Source: Loxodes magnus (lineage: Eukaryota > Ciliophora > Karyorelictea > Loxodida > Loxodidae). Taken from it: DNA of 64,000 bases. This document shows positions 1 to 13,600 of this stretch, piece by piece; within the stretch, counting starts at the first letter, position 1, and every line of letters starts with the position of its first letter. The position numbers were made by a program, and so were the translations under genes. The notes below the pieces were generated by a model that was given only the letters and a program-made list of their open reading frames with translations, made no database searches and had not been told where the DNA came from. Where the stretch lies: positions 1 through 64,000 of the forward strand of contig CAMPDV010000194.1 in assembly GCA_946699065.1 (NCBI GenBank), read 5' to 3'.

Positions 1-472
1 AAATTAAATAATAAAAGAAAATAAGATTTTTCTATAAAGAAACGAAGGATTGTAAACTAATAGTTTGTTGAAAGTAATTATTTCGATGTTGTTAAAGTAG
101 CGATATAATATGTTATGATGGTATCAGATTTATAAACGATTAGCTAATTATTTACTATAACTAAGTAATTTTCTTTTGCTTCTCTATTATTTACTTCTTC
201 AATTCTTCTTATTTCTATACTATTTACTTTCTCCTCATCTACTTTTCCTCTTACTATTCCAATATGTTTACCCATTCATATTTAGAAGGCAATACTTTAT
301 AGTTCAGCATATAGACTTACTAGCAAATAAAGCAAGTAGTTTTGTCTAACAATATATACTAAGTTTTTAGGCATAAATTACAAAAAGTATGTCCACAAGG
401 TAATATAGTTGGAATAGCATTACTTAAGTTATATTCTTGCTAGCACTATAAGCATAGTTACATCACTTTCAT
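1..472 (-). CDS. RING-finger protein with coiled-coil tail (partial, runs off left edge)
   Basis: Read on the minus strand from the ATG at 470-472 with TAA/TAG as Gln. Residues 1-60 hold a RING-HC pattern: a CxxC pair (C-L-Q-C), then P-C-G-H-T-F-C-N-L-C (C-x-H-x3-C-x2-C), then a final pair C-F-I-C. All eight zinc ligands are present with normal spacing. After it comes a Gln/Lys/Glu-rich stretch (about residues 85-125) that looks like a coiled coil, as in TRIM-type or other RING E3 ligases. RING domains recruit ubiquitin-loaded E2 enzymes, so an E3 ubiquitin ligase role is inferred; no substrate can be guessed. No in-frame TGA is met before base 1, so the C-terminus lies outside the window. 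The motif is strong, the exact start less so. Confidence 0.8.
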
Positions 473-781
473 TTTACTATAAAATTAGAAAATAAAGCAA
501 CTTAAAGCTAAACTATAACAGTATAGATAAGAAAATAGATTAGTACTATATAATTCTCTAGTTTATTAATACCTAAGTGAATTTAGATAGTTATTATAGT
601 AATAAGTATACAAGGCCATAAGTCATTTGTATAAATTAGTCAATACTACTATATCATAATATAGCCTATTTTTAACAAGGTAAAATAAAATCTATCTTCA
701 TAGTAAAATGTAGATAAGCATTTAAATTAATATCCAAATAAGAATAAGTTTTCAATAAAGCCAATAAGAAGCTTTAAGTAT

Positions 782-1675
782 TAAAGATGACAAAAATATC
801 TTTAAGAAATGCTTTCAATAAGCTTAACTAAAATAAAGAAATTAATACTTTAAGGATAGAAGAATAAATCAATATGACATTCTATTTTTATAGAAAATAA
901 AAGGGAAGAAAGCGTTCTAATAGGTTTATATCAGCTCCAAAAAGAAAGAGCTTGTAAAATCCAAGAAAGGCTAAATTAGTAAAAATGCGTTAGTAAATCT
1001 AGCAACTAAACAAAATCTGCATCTTTGAGAAAAGATCGGAAAATAGATAAAGTGCTTTATTTATTCCTAAGTTTATTATTTAACCATGGAAAAATAAACA
1101 AGTAACAATATTCTTATAAAGTAGTGCTGAACCTACAGAAAGATACTAAAATAAAAAAGATGATTGGAAGCTTATGGAGAAAATTAGAACAATTGGAGGA
1201 TAAGAAGCGAGACTTAAGATCTAAAAATAGATTAAAGGCCTTCTGAAAAATATAACAAAAACTTGAGTAATCAAAGTTAGATTTTATAATAGACGTAGAA
1301 TTAAAAAGATAACATAACAGAATAAATAATAATAAAATATGGAAATTAGGAATTGAATCGAAAAAGAGGAGAAAAATATAATATGATTATATCAAAGGAG
1401 AAAAGAAACTTATAGCTAAGGCCAAAAAGATTAGCCAAGTCATCTAATACTGTAAGTAAAGAAATTTTACTAAAAAAGATGTATGCATTTCATAAAATAT
1501 AATTAATAAGATCGTAAGAATAAAAGAAAATAGCTAGAAAAAAGAAGAAATAATAGAAACTAAATAAAGAGAAAGTAACCGATACTGTGAAACAATAGAA
1601 AACAGTTACAGAAAAAAGAAAGACTAATTCTGATAGATGAAAAAATTCTAAAAGATTGAACGTAAGGTGATGTGA
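782..1675 (+). CDS. Possible gene, unknown product, Lys/Gln-rich
   Basis: The purine-rich + strand between the RING gene and the LINE remnant reads as a continuous basic protein in one frame, with segments such as W-Q-K-Y-L-Q-E-M-L and L-W-R-K-L-E-Q-L-E that look helical. UGA codons fall where Trp is plausible. Candidate stops are the in-frame TGA codons at 1631-1633 and 1673-1675. I see no recognisable domain and no convincing start; the first in-frame ATG is at 809. A second frame is almost as plausible over 1140-1690, so the frame itself is uncertain. It converges on the minus-strand LINE remnant that begins just beyond it. Confidence 0.3.
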
Positions 1676-1699
1676 AAGTAGAGATTCTTTGATCTTTTA

Positions 1700-2940
1700 T
1701 TTTTAGATTCTAATTTATTACTTCTTTTCTTACTTTTCTAACTCATTTACTTCTCATGAAAAGCTTCCATCTATCTACGCTTTATTAGATCTTTTTACAA
1801 GCTCAATTTATTTTTTCTTATCTTACTAATTTTCATTTCTAATTATTTTCTTCTTGATCAAGCTTTTATACACTCATAAAAATATCCCTTTCCTGCTCTA
1901 AAGTCTTTTCCTATTTCTTTTTTTCATTTGATTTTCTTTTCTATATATTCTCTTTTCCTTTTTTCTAATATATCTTTGATATAATCTTTTATTATCAAGT
2001 CAGTTTTAGCTCTTTTTTACTCTTCTTAGATTCTAATGAATTTCTCGAATTTGGCCGTACCTCATATTATATCAAATAGCTCCATTCCTTATCTCTCTAC
2101 TCCCATTGCTCTTAGATTTCAAATACATTATTATCTTCCTTCTTTTTATTCTGAGCAGTTTTCTATGATATGCCTTTCATTTTCTCTTGCATTAATACAA
2201 AAAGGGCATTGACTTATTATAACTAGGTGTCTTTCTTTTAAGCAATCCTAGCCTCCATTACATCTCGTTCTTATTCGTAATAGGTAAAATATTTCTTCTT
2301 TTCTATTTTTATTGTATCTCAGGTAGTTGGATGGTCCTTTTACATAATCATCAAATAATATTTTTCAATATTGTAATGTTGCTATCATTTACTTCATCCT
2401 TTCTCTATCTTCTACATATACTCTATATTCTCTTATTACCCGATTAATGTTTTTCTTCCCTTTTTAATTGTTATTACCATCATCTATAAATATTTCTTTG
2501 TTTTCAATAATTCTAGTTTTATTGCTGTGCGATATTTTTCAAATATAAAAATTCTCTCTTTACTTAGATCGAACATTAATCTGTCTACTGTTTTTCCTTA
2601 GTTTCCTATTAATTTGCCTCTTAATCTCATAATAATTTAGATAACTAAGATAAATAATATTTTAGTATTATCGAAGATAATTCATTCCAACAGACTCCAT
2701 AATTTTTAAATAGTTTTTAATAAAATTCTATTTATATTTGGTTATTAATATCAAATCTTAGAAAATAATCTCGCTGATTTAAATATTTGTTTGTATTACT
2801 TTGTTTAACCCACATTTATCCAAAATTAATAAAATTCAATTTTTCTTATTCCCTCTTTGCGTTCTTTCTGATATAATTTTCTAATTTCTATTGTTTTTTA
2901 TTCCCCTTTAAGTATTAATTTTAAGTTCTTAAAATTTAGT
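1700..2940 (-). pseudogene. LINE-type reverse transcriptase, C-terminal remnant
   Basis: One minus-strand frame (TAA/TAG = Gln, TGA = Trp) gives a protein resembling the C-terminus of non-LTR retrotransposon ORF2. It contains a conserved-looking block ending L-R-I-R-T-R-C-N-G-G (around 2230-2290). Next is a zinc-finger-like module C-P-F-C-I-N-A-R-E-N-E-R-H-I-I-E-N-C (about 2110-2210), the CxxC...H...C signature that follows the RT in many LINEs. A Lys/Glu-rich tail follows. The catalytic RT motifs are not visible upstream, so the copy is probably 5'-truncated or decayed. Same general module as the LINE at 38.55-39.86 kb (L-R-T followed by a CxC...H...C finger) but far from identical. Boundaries are approximate and the stop was not identified. 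Confidence 0.6.
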
Positions 2941-3082
2941 AAAATGAGTAGAGATGATTATGTGAATTGCAAAAATTGCATATTTTCTTTCCTGATTTTT
3001 TATTTTCGATCTTAATTTCCTCTTTAATTTTGAGATTATTTATATTTTTCATCAAATGCTATTTTATTATATGTATATGTAA

Positions 3083-3412
3083 ATAAATAGGGAGGAGCAA
3101 TCCTACAACTGAAACTGACTTAGACTCTACCAGGAAGTACCCCATAGGTGAAGAACCAGCCAAGAGAAGAGAAGACAAGATCGAAGAGGTATCAAGTAGC
3201 ATTAATGATGAAAGATGCCAGATACTAAAGTCTCTTAGGGTAGCATTCCGATCTCGGCCCTATAGAAGACTAATTCATAAGGGAATGCTAGTACTGTGGA
3301 AGACTTCATCAAGAATTTTTTAACTTTAAAAGTACTTATTAAAGAGCTGCGCACCATTGAGGTGCTAAGCGCTCTATAATCTCATTTATTATTTATTATT
3401 CATTTATTTATA
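3083..3412 (+). repeat. SINE-like element, family A, copy 1
   Basis: A GC-richer island of about 320 bp that recurs at 36079, 55519 and 56071 (fragment at 25470). Conserved blocks are a start AATAGGGAGGAG, a GGTAC...GTACC-type hairpin region near 3125-3145, a block around GATGCCAGATACTAAAG (3214-3230) and a final stem-loop tail at 3344-3374. In the tail GCACC pairs with GGTGC around a 5-nt loop and AGAGC pairs with GCTCT outside. A TTTATT-rich run follows. No protein is expected. The structure fits a non-autonomous retroposon. Confidence 0.75.
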
Positions 3413-3421
3413 TAATATAAA

Positions 3422-4195
3422 ATGGACTTCTATATTGAATAAAGAAAAAGTATAGACAACCTTTAATCTAGCAATGAAAGGATTTGAAAAAATTATACAT
3501 ATAAAATAATTATCTCTAAAATTAAGTCAGTGAACTAAAATAAAAATTTAGGCACCTACTATTAAACTCTGTCAAGATTCAGCAATATAATTATTAATTA
3601 AAAAGGAAATCAGCAATAAACCTGAATCTTCGGAAGTGAATATGGGATTGTCATAGATAGAAAAGAAGTTCAATGAGACTGCAAGAAAAAACGTAATCAG
3701 AATATTTCAAAAATTAACACAATGGAAAATTCTATGGACATCGAAATGGAATAAACACCAATTTATAAGCAGAGAACAATACCATGATTTTGGTTTTCCA
3801 AGATAAAAGGATGTTTAGTCAAATAATGATGGTAATTTACGTAAAAACAAAAGATAGAAGAAATGAAATTCTGAAATAAACTGAATTAATTTAGTGTAAC
3901 CAATAAGGACTAATTAATCGAAGAAAATTATACTAAGGATTAGAACTGCATGAAGTATTAACAGTAGCAAGTAATATTAAAATAAAGAACATATAAAATG
4001 AGCATAAGGGTATATCATACTACAAGAGGAAGAAGAAGATTGAGCAATAGTAAAAGAAGATAAAGAAAACTATGTGCAACTTTTTATGAAACAGCAAGAG
4101 TTCAAAAAGAATAATTACAATTAAACTTAGAAGTGGTTAGCTAATAATGGCAGAGCTACTTAAGGGTTTCGTTTTAGATTACTAGTAAAAATAAA
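3422..4195 (+). CDS. Possible gag-like gene, frame uncertain
   Basis: Begins at an ATG right after the family A element. The first frame contains N-S-M-D-I-E-M-E-Q-T-P-I-Y followed by a decayed-looking cysteine motif (about 3720-3820). This resembles the M-D-I-E plus zinc-knuckle order of the gag-like protein at 41.6-42.4 kb. Farther on a different frame reads better, with acidic and Gln-rich segments (about 4000-4150, Q-E-E-E-E-D-W-A-I-V-K). The change of frame could mean a broken gene or a small intron. All three frames are open under this code, so the call is tentative; the relationship to gag-like proteins is inferred from a short motif only. Confidence 0.3.
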
Positions 4196-5772
4196 AAAAA
4201 AATTAATTTGATTATTATTTTAGCTTCATAAATAAAGGTAGAAATATAAATTAAGCATTTATCTATTTTTTTTTAACTTAAATATAAATAGTATTATGAT
4301 ATACATTTAAGATCAGTTAAATAAGCTTTAAGTTTATTTTATGCAAATATTTTAACTAAATTCATTAAATAAACTAAAGAATAATTAATTTTTTCTTTGT
4401 TATGTTTATTGTGGTAAAAGAATTATCCATTTCTGGTCTGCGAAATATAACTTTTTACATTTAAAAACTTTTTATTCATAATATTTTTTAAATAAAGCAA
4501 TATTAATAGATATTATCCAGCTTTATCTTCCTCTTTTTTCTCTCTTAAAAAAGATTGCGATTTATATTCAGTTTCTATTTCTTAAAATACAATTTTTATG
4601 AATCTAAGCTAAGAAAGTTTAACTTTTTAATCTATTTTTTCTCTAATTTTTTATCAACCTATTAATGTGCGCTTTATAACTATTTTTTATTATCGTCTGC
4701 TAGCTATTTAGCTTTTATTTTTAGTAAAAGAAATACTAAAAAAGAGTATTAGTTATCAGTCTAATTTATTATTGTTTTTGCTTTATCGATAGTATGAAAT
4801 ATAAAATACATTCTAGTTTTTCTACATTCCTTACAAATACATTTTTATCCCTTTATCTATATAAATTGGTTTTTTATTATTTTTTAAAATCTTTTATTTG
4901 TGACTCAATAAATCTTAATTCCCTTTACACTTATAACTGTAGGATTCTTATTTAAACTTATTGAAAAAGAAGTGCACTCTATAGATTTTGTTTTGGTTCC
5001 TTTTTTTAACTTTATTCTTCAATTTTTCCAGAATAGAAACACAACAATTAAGCACCAGATATAACTTAAGTTGTAATTAAGTCTTTTTATACTTCTATAT
5101 GATATTAAGCTACTCCTTTTAAGCCAAACTTAAAAAGAAAATTTAAATTTTATGGTTTGTATCTATAATAGAAAAGAAAGATGCATTAAAAGTAATTGTT
5201 TTGAAACATCAAAATAACAACCACTTTTCTAAGAAAGTGTTTGAGAAGTTAATATCTCGAAAAAAAATTGACGTATTTAAAGCAATCCAGTCTGATATGA
5301 TGAAGGAAAGTAATTTCATAATAATTAAATCTTTTACTATCTAAAATAGTCTCACTTATGTAATTATTAAAAGTGAATATTGCATGATCAGCTTTATGAA
5401 GGAATATATTAAATGAAATATTTTAGTTTATGAAGTTTATGTTTGAAGGAAATTTTTGTTTAAGAAACTATTTAATTTATAAAAACGTTCCCTTTAATCT
5501 CTTCAATTCTCTACTCTCATCTTCTTTCCATTATTGTGTACTCTCAACTTAGAAACTTATAGCTAGCAAAACTTTCTTTCTTGCATTCATCTTCATTAAA
5601 AGTTCATAATTTCTTTTAAGGAAATTTATTAATAACTTATAAAAGGTTTAGATAAATAAGGTTGAAGTCTAATAAGACTCATTTATAAGTAGGACCAATT
5701 ATGTAAAGTTGCTTCCCCATTTTTTAATACTTTATATTTTGTTGAAAGAGGAAAATAAAGAAATTTTTTAAA
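4196..5772. other. No recognised gene
   Basis: A/T-rich sequence with long homopolymer-like T runs. An ATG at about 5298 begins a plausible short hydrophobic reading, but I could not separate it from chance. No repeat tail, tRNA or known motif was seen. Confidence 0.4.
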
Positions 5773-7574
5773 ATGGATATATATGAAAAAAATACCTTTG
5801 AGATTTTATTTGAAATTAAGTCTTATAAAACTAAGAAGAGCTAATCTTTTATCTTTATACAATAGTACGCTAAACTTTATAGCAGCAATATTTTCTAATT
5901 TTTTCATTTTGTGCCTTTTATTATAAAACATAATCAATTAATTTAGTATTTTTCTTTATTTATCTATTGTACTATGACTTTTATAATTTTTTAATTTAAG
6001 TCTTCAATCTACAAGTAACAAATCTCTTTTTCTTAGTTGAGTTTATTATTGCCTAATTTATTTTAATTAATCTTGAAGATAAATTCAATGTACTTTAGCT
6101 TTCTGAAACAATTAATATCATTTTAGTTTTTATTCGTATTAGCTTAATTAATAGCTTTAATTTCTTAACCATTTGAAAATAAATCTACACTGTTCTTCTG
6201 TTTTACTCATCCTATTTAAGGATTGCATTCTTAAGCCATATTTATGACTAAGAATCTCAGATTTATAAATTCTAAATATTTGATTTTCATATTTTTTCAT
6301 ATACTTTTTGATTATGATTTCTATAAATTGAATTTATGTAAAATCTAAAGCAGCAACCTAAACTAAGCTTAGTAGAGTAAAAAATCAATGAAGCATGTGG
6401 TTAATTCTTAATATCTCTTTATATTTATATTTTTGGATTATATCTAACTTTCTGCATTCAATGGAAAGAGTACAACTAATTTCATTTTTTTGGGTTAAAT
6501 ATGAAAACTAAGTAGGCACGCTACTTGACTTTAGAAATCCTCTGCTTATATCATTTTATATTATTTTTTCTCTTCTCTTTTAATTTTTTTAGCAGGTAGA
6601 AAACACAGGTTTTATCATGTGGTTATCTAAAGAAAAATTAAGCCTTAAATTTAAGATTCTATTTCCATAGATTTCTTAATTTTTGAAAGTTAGATAAGGA
6701 AAAATCTCAAAGAAATTGTTCAGTTCTAACTTAAGATAAAACTAACTAGAGAACCAGAACTAAAAGGAGGTAAATTTTGAAATAAAAACCAATAAACAAG
6801 GATAATTAAAAAAATCCATTTGAGGTTCTTTAGACTCTTGTAGGTATAAAATAGAAGAAAATGCTTAATTTCAAAATAATTAATAGCTTAGTAGAGGATA
6901 ACAGATAGAAAGAAAAACAGATCTTGGTTGTATATAATTATGAGTGTTAGGTTGAAAGCACTTTATTAGTTAAATCCAGAGTTGCGCTAAAAAAGAAATT
7001 AAAGTCCCATTTTATTAAAGTTTTATCTTAAAGCATTAAGTGCAAAGTAATTAAATAATAACTAACTCCTTTCTCTAGCTTTTATTATATAAAAGCCTTT
7101 GTTTTCATTTAAAAAAGTCACAAGCAAGCTTTTATATTTTCGCTACACTGATATTAATTAAATGATAAAATATTCGAATATATTAAATTTAAGTTTAGTA
7201 AACTTAGGTAAATCCAAAGCTAATAATTAATTAAAGAGTAAAGCAATTTATTATAAAGGGGTATTAAACTAAAAACATTCAGATAGTAGATATTCAGACT
7301 TGAAAACGATTACTAAAATTTATCTTCTGAAATATATCATAAATCAAGCAGAAGGTTTATTTCAGAGGATTATATTTAAATTAATAGTATGAAAAAGAAA
7401 TAGATACCTATTTCGTTTAATATGGTAAATAGAACTTCTCAATAAATTTATTTGAAATGATAACTTACTAAATCAATAATAGCTTTGAATCAGTTTATTT
7501 GCAACTTACTTAAAATTGAACTATTAATTCTACCTTTAACCTTTTAAATGCTAATTGTTAGTCTTAAACTTTGA
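5773..7574 (+). CDS. Unknown protein gene, ends 37 bp before the giant surface-protein gene
   Basis: The 3' half (about 6600-7574) reads convincingly in one frame: charged, helical protein with Gln encoded by TAA/TAG, for example L-E-N-D-Y-Q-N-L-S-S-E-I and a segment V-E-D-N-R-Q-K-E-K-Q. It stops at TGA 7572-7574. The 5' half starts well at ATG 5773 (M-D-I-Y-E-K-N-T-F-E-I-L-F-E) but in another frame, so at least one small intron or frameshift lies between about 5900 and 6600; I did not place it. No domain was recognised. Only 36 bases separate its stop from the next ATG, typical of compact ciliate gene spacing. Confidence 0.5.
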
Positions 7575-7610
7575 GCTATTTAAACTAAAGTCAATTTAAC
7601 TAACTTATAA

Positions 7611-10600
7611 ATGTATAAGTCTATTATACTCATCAGCTTTTATACAATTGCCAATCTTCTCTCTTATCAGATAGTAGCGACTTATGATTTGAATAGTTGC
7701 TATTAGAGCAAAAAAGATACTTGGTAGCTTGACTACGGAGAATGCAAGTTTTAAATCAAAATTCCTGGCTAACCTCATGGGGATTTGATAGAACTTACTT
7801 TTAATCAAGCATACGAAATAGTTTCTAGAGGTGTGTCAAAAGTTTATGGAACAGTGTAAATAGAATGCCTAGAATCTATTTACTTTGGATAGATAGGATA
7901 GCAAAGCTAATGAAATCAATCTCAGAAAGATAGTTCTTAGGATCCGATTTTTCACTGCAATATCTTAGATTCTTAATGCTTCAGTTAGTAATACCTATGA
8001 GATGGAGCTGATTGTATGTATGATTTTGAATCTCTATAAAAAACCCTAAGCTTCGATTAAGTTTTTGATTATTACAAAGACAATACAGATCTTAGCTTCA
8101 GTGAGTTTGATATAGTTTTTAAAGACTCCATTCCCTAAACTCGATGCCATTCATTTTGTAGCGCTTGCTTTATAACTTCTAAAGAGACAGAAACGTATTT
8201 TAATAAAATATGGGAATGCTGGGTGTGTAAATAAGGGTATTATCAAGCTTATAGTACCTGCTTTAAAGAATGTCCTGTAGGAATGACAGGAAAAAATACT
8301 TCCGAATATAATTCTGAGTGTGTTCTGGACGAAGATGAGACTACGGCACAGAATCCTTAAAAAGTTTATGTAACAAACGAGAAAATACCGAATTTATGCG
8401 CTTAATAAAGAGAACCTTCTGATGATTGTTATCAACCAACTGGTTCAATAGATAAGCCTTATCTATCACTTTAAGCAGCACTTTAAGAAGGATGCAATAA
8501 ACAATATAATGAAGTTCTACTAACAAGTGGAGTTCATGAATTAGATAAAACAAACAATGGAAATGATTATAGGAGTAGAAGTTATTTAGGAGCGGAATAA
8601 AATTAAAATCCCTTAACTATTTATTATCATAATGCAACTAGCGTTAATAACGTAAAAAAATAGTTTAAAAATATCTACATAAGAACTTACTTTTGTAAGG
8701 GTAAATCAAACCTAGAATCAAATTACATCAAATGTGAGTTAAATTCTGACAGGAGGGCAGAAATTTAAATAATTGATAAAACAGTTGAATTTAGTATTTA
8801 TGAAGGGAATTATTTAGAATTAGACTCAATAATTCTTAATGCCAAGTATTCTCATTACGAGTTAAATTCAAATCAAGTTCAACAATCAATAATGAAGTGC
8901 CAATAAGAATATCCTGAACTTAATTATTAGCAAACCCAAAAGCAGTATTTCACTCCTTTTTATGAAATAAGCAACTGTGAAATAAATGATGAGTATGGGT
9001 TCAAATGAAATTTAGGAAATTTTACTTTCAAATATGCTGAGTATTGAGAATTTTAGAATTCCTTTTTATATGCTTAAAATGCTGAAATTAGAATAGTTAA
9101 TACAACCTTTAAACATTTTATGCGCAGCTTTAAAAGTCTTATTTATAGTAAAAATAGTAACTTAGAATTAATTAATTCTGACTTTATTAATATCGATACT
9201 TTCGATACAGTCATTTTAATAGATAACTAAGAAAAAAATAAATATCAGAACTTTTATTATAAAGGAGGGGTCGTAGCTGGTCTGCATTTATTCCATTATT
9301 TCTACAGACAAGATTGAGATGAAAATGATGATAGAGATGATTCGTTTTTTGAATCGCAATAAGGATTTATAAAGGCTGAGTTAGTGAACGAGTTTATAGT
9401 GTAAAGTGTAGTATTTGAAAACAATAAAATAGCATAGCATTTTATAGATCCATATATCTATAAATACGATAATTTGCCTTTAATTCAAGTTTAAAATGCA
9501 AAGCAAATAGTTTTCTAAGACTGTGTCTTTAAGAATAATCTCGCCTGAAATGGAAACTTACTTTTGTTTATAAATTAGGCTGATAAGGAAGATACAGGCA
9601 TTGACAATTTACTCGTTTCAAATTGCTAGTTTTTGAATAATTTTGGAGGATATAAAAATTAAGAAATAGGTACAGTCATCACATTAAAGGTAGAATAAAT
9701 GAATTAAATTCCTAATATTTCTATTTCGAATTCCTATTTTAAAGAAAATACTGTTATCATGTAGTAATTCCAATTTTCAGATTGAAGTTTAAATTCCCTA
9801 CTCTTAGTCTATGTAGATGCTAAGAATGATTATGGTAATTAAAATGAGTTTTTGATAGATTAGTATAATAAAATTTAGATTTTGAATAGTAAATTTGAAT
9901 CAAATTTATGCTCGTCTTTAATTACAGTCAGCAGTCACTGCTAGATACTAATTGACTAAGTAAGCTTTGTTGGGAATAGTTACTTCTAATAGGAAAAGTT
10001 TATCAAAGTATCAGGAATAGTGACAGGAAACTGACATGATTATATGGATGCCTTCACAGATTTTCTTGTGCAAAACGAATTTTATCCTACTAACTACATT
10101 AAGGATGGTAAAGAGCTAAGTATTGAAATGACTAACAACTGAATCAAAAAGCATGGATATAACTAAGTATTCTACGGTGTTCTTTATGTCCGTACATTCG
10201 ATAAACCTTTTAATTTTAATGATTAAAATGAATGACAATAAAAGCTTTAAGAAATATGAGCTTAGAATACAGAAATCTAAATAGTTATATAGGATTGTGA
10301 GTTTATAAATAATTGAGTAAAAGTAAAGAACAAGCAAGGATCTCTTTTAAACTTGAGATAGTTTGATAAGATAGAGATAGAAAATACTGTATTCTAGTAG
10401 AATGAAAACAAAGGCTAGGGCTGTGTAATTCTCTATTAATAGTTTTGTAATAAACTAATTATCAATAATTCCCTTATCGAGAATAATAGAAATCAGAACT
10501 TGGATTTAATTTATGCTTCATGTGATAATATTCATCTCGATAAAAACATCTTTAGAGCTAACAGCATTCTTAGTCTAGAATAAAAAGGTATTATTCACCT

Positions 10601-13600
10601 AAATTTATAGCAATCGTAATAAAATACGAAAGATGTTTCCATTACTAATTCTTTATTCACTCTTAACGAAATTTAGAAAGGAGGATAAATACTGATCACT
10701 CAAGATGACTATGAAGTAAATTTTATAATTGACTTGATAATAGACAACTGTACATTCAGTGATAATATAAACAAAATCATACATATAGAAAAAATAGCAC
10801 TTGTAAACACAAGCTATATAACGAAGCCTAAGTGAAATATTATAACCAGAGAAAATATTAGAAAACTATCAAGAGGCTTTATTAAAGATACACTGTTCAT
10901 TTAAAACAACTTCAGTGATAATCTATTCTACTCAGCTCATAAAGGAATATTATTCTTAGAGAACGTGACATTTTTAAGTAATCTAAATAACTAGATTTAA
11001 GAGGATGTTTATTTAGTCCTAATATAAGAAGGTCAAATCTTCACCTTCACCTATTTTTTATAATGCTCATTTACTGAAAATTAGATTGTCACTTAAAATG
11101 ACGCAGGAAGTTTGATTTATGCTAGCTAGTTAAAATACTTTTATAGTGGCATTCCACTCATTTATTTTAAAAACTGCTAAGTAATGAACAATTAAGCATC
11201 TTTTCTAAAAACAGACTCCGTGAGCCTGATTGAAAGCGAGGTCTCAATCTATCTTTCAAACACATGTAACTAAGGATGTGTAATAAGCGATAAAAACTCT
11301 TCGATTGTACTGCGAGATATCATAGTAAGAAGTAATAAAGCTAATTATAGTGCTGCATTCCATCTTGATACTTCTTAACTCATTTATATCGACAAATTAA
11401 ACTGTAGTGAGAATTTCGCTCTTTACCAAAGTTCGTGCTTATTTGGTGCGAACATTTAAGAAAAGCTTACAATTAAGAATTCAATTTTTCATCATAATGG
11501 AGACTCGAGAACCATAAGAGGAGGAGTTTTGACTTTTAGTCAGATTTAATTAGTTGACATCTTTGATTCCTTTTTTGAAGAGAATAGAGCCTAGTTTGGA
11601 GGAGTTATAACCATTTTAAACGAAGTAAACATAAATTTAAATAACTGCATCTTTTAACATAACAAGGGTATTTTATAAGGGGGAGCTATAGCACTTCTAA
11701 GAAAAGGTACTCTCATAGCTTAAAACAGCGCTTTCTTGAACAACATTGGAATTAATCAAGGAGGGGCTATCTTTTTAGCACTTGGATCTAGTTTTTAAGG
11801 AAATCAAATAGATTTCTTTTAAAATAAAGCACTACAAGGAGGAGCAATATATGCAGATTCTTAGACTAATATCCTTATAAAAGCAAGTCACTTTTCTTAG
11901 AATCAAGCAAATGATTAAGGAAGTACGATCTTCAGTATTAAAAGCGATTCAAGCAAGATAAATATAATTGATTAGACAACTTTTGAGGACAATTTATCGA
12001 ATATTGGAGTTATAGTACTTCTTTGAGCAAATTTTAGTTTCCTTAATTCTTCCTTTTAGAATAATAAAGCTCAGTCATCAACTCCTGGTATAACATGCTA
12101 TTTCTCTAGTTTATAAATAAGTGCTTGCTCTTTTTCTAATCAAAAGGGCTAATATGGAAGTTTTATACAAGCTAACTAATAATCTGAGCTTTATGTATTT
12201 AGTAGCTAGTTTATTGGAGGATTAGCAGATCAAGGGGGAGCTATTTATCTAGATTAATCTAGCTTAGTTATGATATTAAGCCTATTCAACAGGAATCAAG
12301 CTTTTAGTGGAGGATGTTTGCAAGTATAAGGCTCTGAGGCAGAAATTCATGAAACTTAGTTTATTAACTGCTCTTCATAAATAGGCGGAGCAGTTTCAGT
12401 TTCAAACTCGGTATTAAAATGCATGAATTGTTTCTTTGGAAATTATAAGAATCAAGCCATTTACTCAGATAACAGATGCTAACTAACATTTTAACTATGC
12501 TAATTTTTTTTAAACATTCTGGAAGACTCGGAAAAGAAAGGAGGTGCAATAGAGGTATATAATGCTGAGTATATGTTTGTATCTTGATGCAACTTTTAGT
12601 TTAACTAAGCAAAGATCGGAGGGGCAGTTTATATCAGTTAAGAGTTAGAGGATAAAAGCTTAATATACATCTATAACTCAAACTTTAGCTTAAATCATGC
12701 AGAAAATGCAGGAGCTGTTTATTTTGAAAACTAGTATATATATTTCGCGAATAATTAGTTTTAATTCAACTGAGCTAAATTCTAAGGAGGAGCTGTTTAA
12801 TTCAAATGTGCTGATAAAGAGAAAATTCCTGTGTTTGATTTAAATTATTTCATCTATAACAGAGTTTTGAATGAGAAGGGATAAGGTGGAGCTATATCAT
12901 ACGATAATTTTGAGCCAGTATTGATTCCTAACTATAACGAAATAGAAATTTGCTAATTCTTTGTGTATAATTCAGCTAAATATGGCCCAGATTTTGCTTC
13001 AAGAGCTTTCAAGATGCAATTTACTACCAATCATAGTGTAGGCTTTTTTAGCTCAACTTTTGACTGTAATTTTCTATTCTAGCCGCAAAGATAAGTCTAG
13101 AGTGCTGCTTTTTAAATTGAAATAGAGTTAGCGTCAGGTCAGAAAGTGGATAAATAGTTATATATCTTTTTGAAGGATAAATTAAGTTAACTAGTAACAA
13201 ATGATTAAACATCTGAACTAACCATTTAACCTGAAGGAGATCAATAGGTTTCTATTATAAGCAGCAAATATGTAGCTGTTAATGGAACTTTCACTGTTGA
13301 TTAACTAATAGTCACTTCTACTCCTGGAACTTATAGTCAACTTAATTTAATTACTAATGCTATTGTGAAAAATGATGCTATCCCTGATGTAAGCTCTTCG
13401 CTAGTTATTGACATAAGAATAAGAAATTGTATATTAGGAGAAGTTTAGGAATCGTCAGGAAAATGTAAAATTTGTGAAGCAAACAAATATTCCTTAGACC
13501 TTGATGGAAATGTATGTAAAGAATGCCCTTTTGGGGCTATATGCTATGGAGGTGCAGATATGCTCCCTTTATAAGGATATTGACGAACTAAATATACTTC

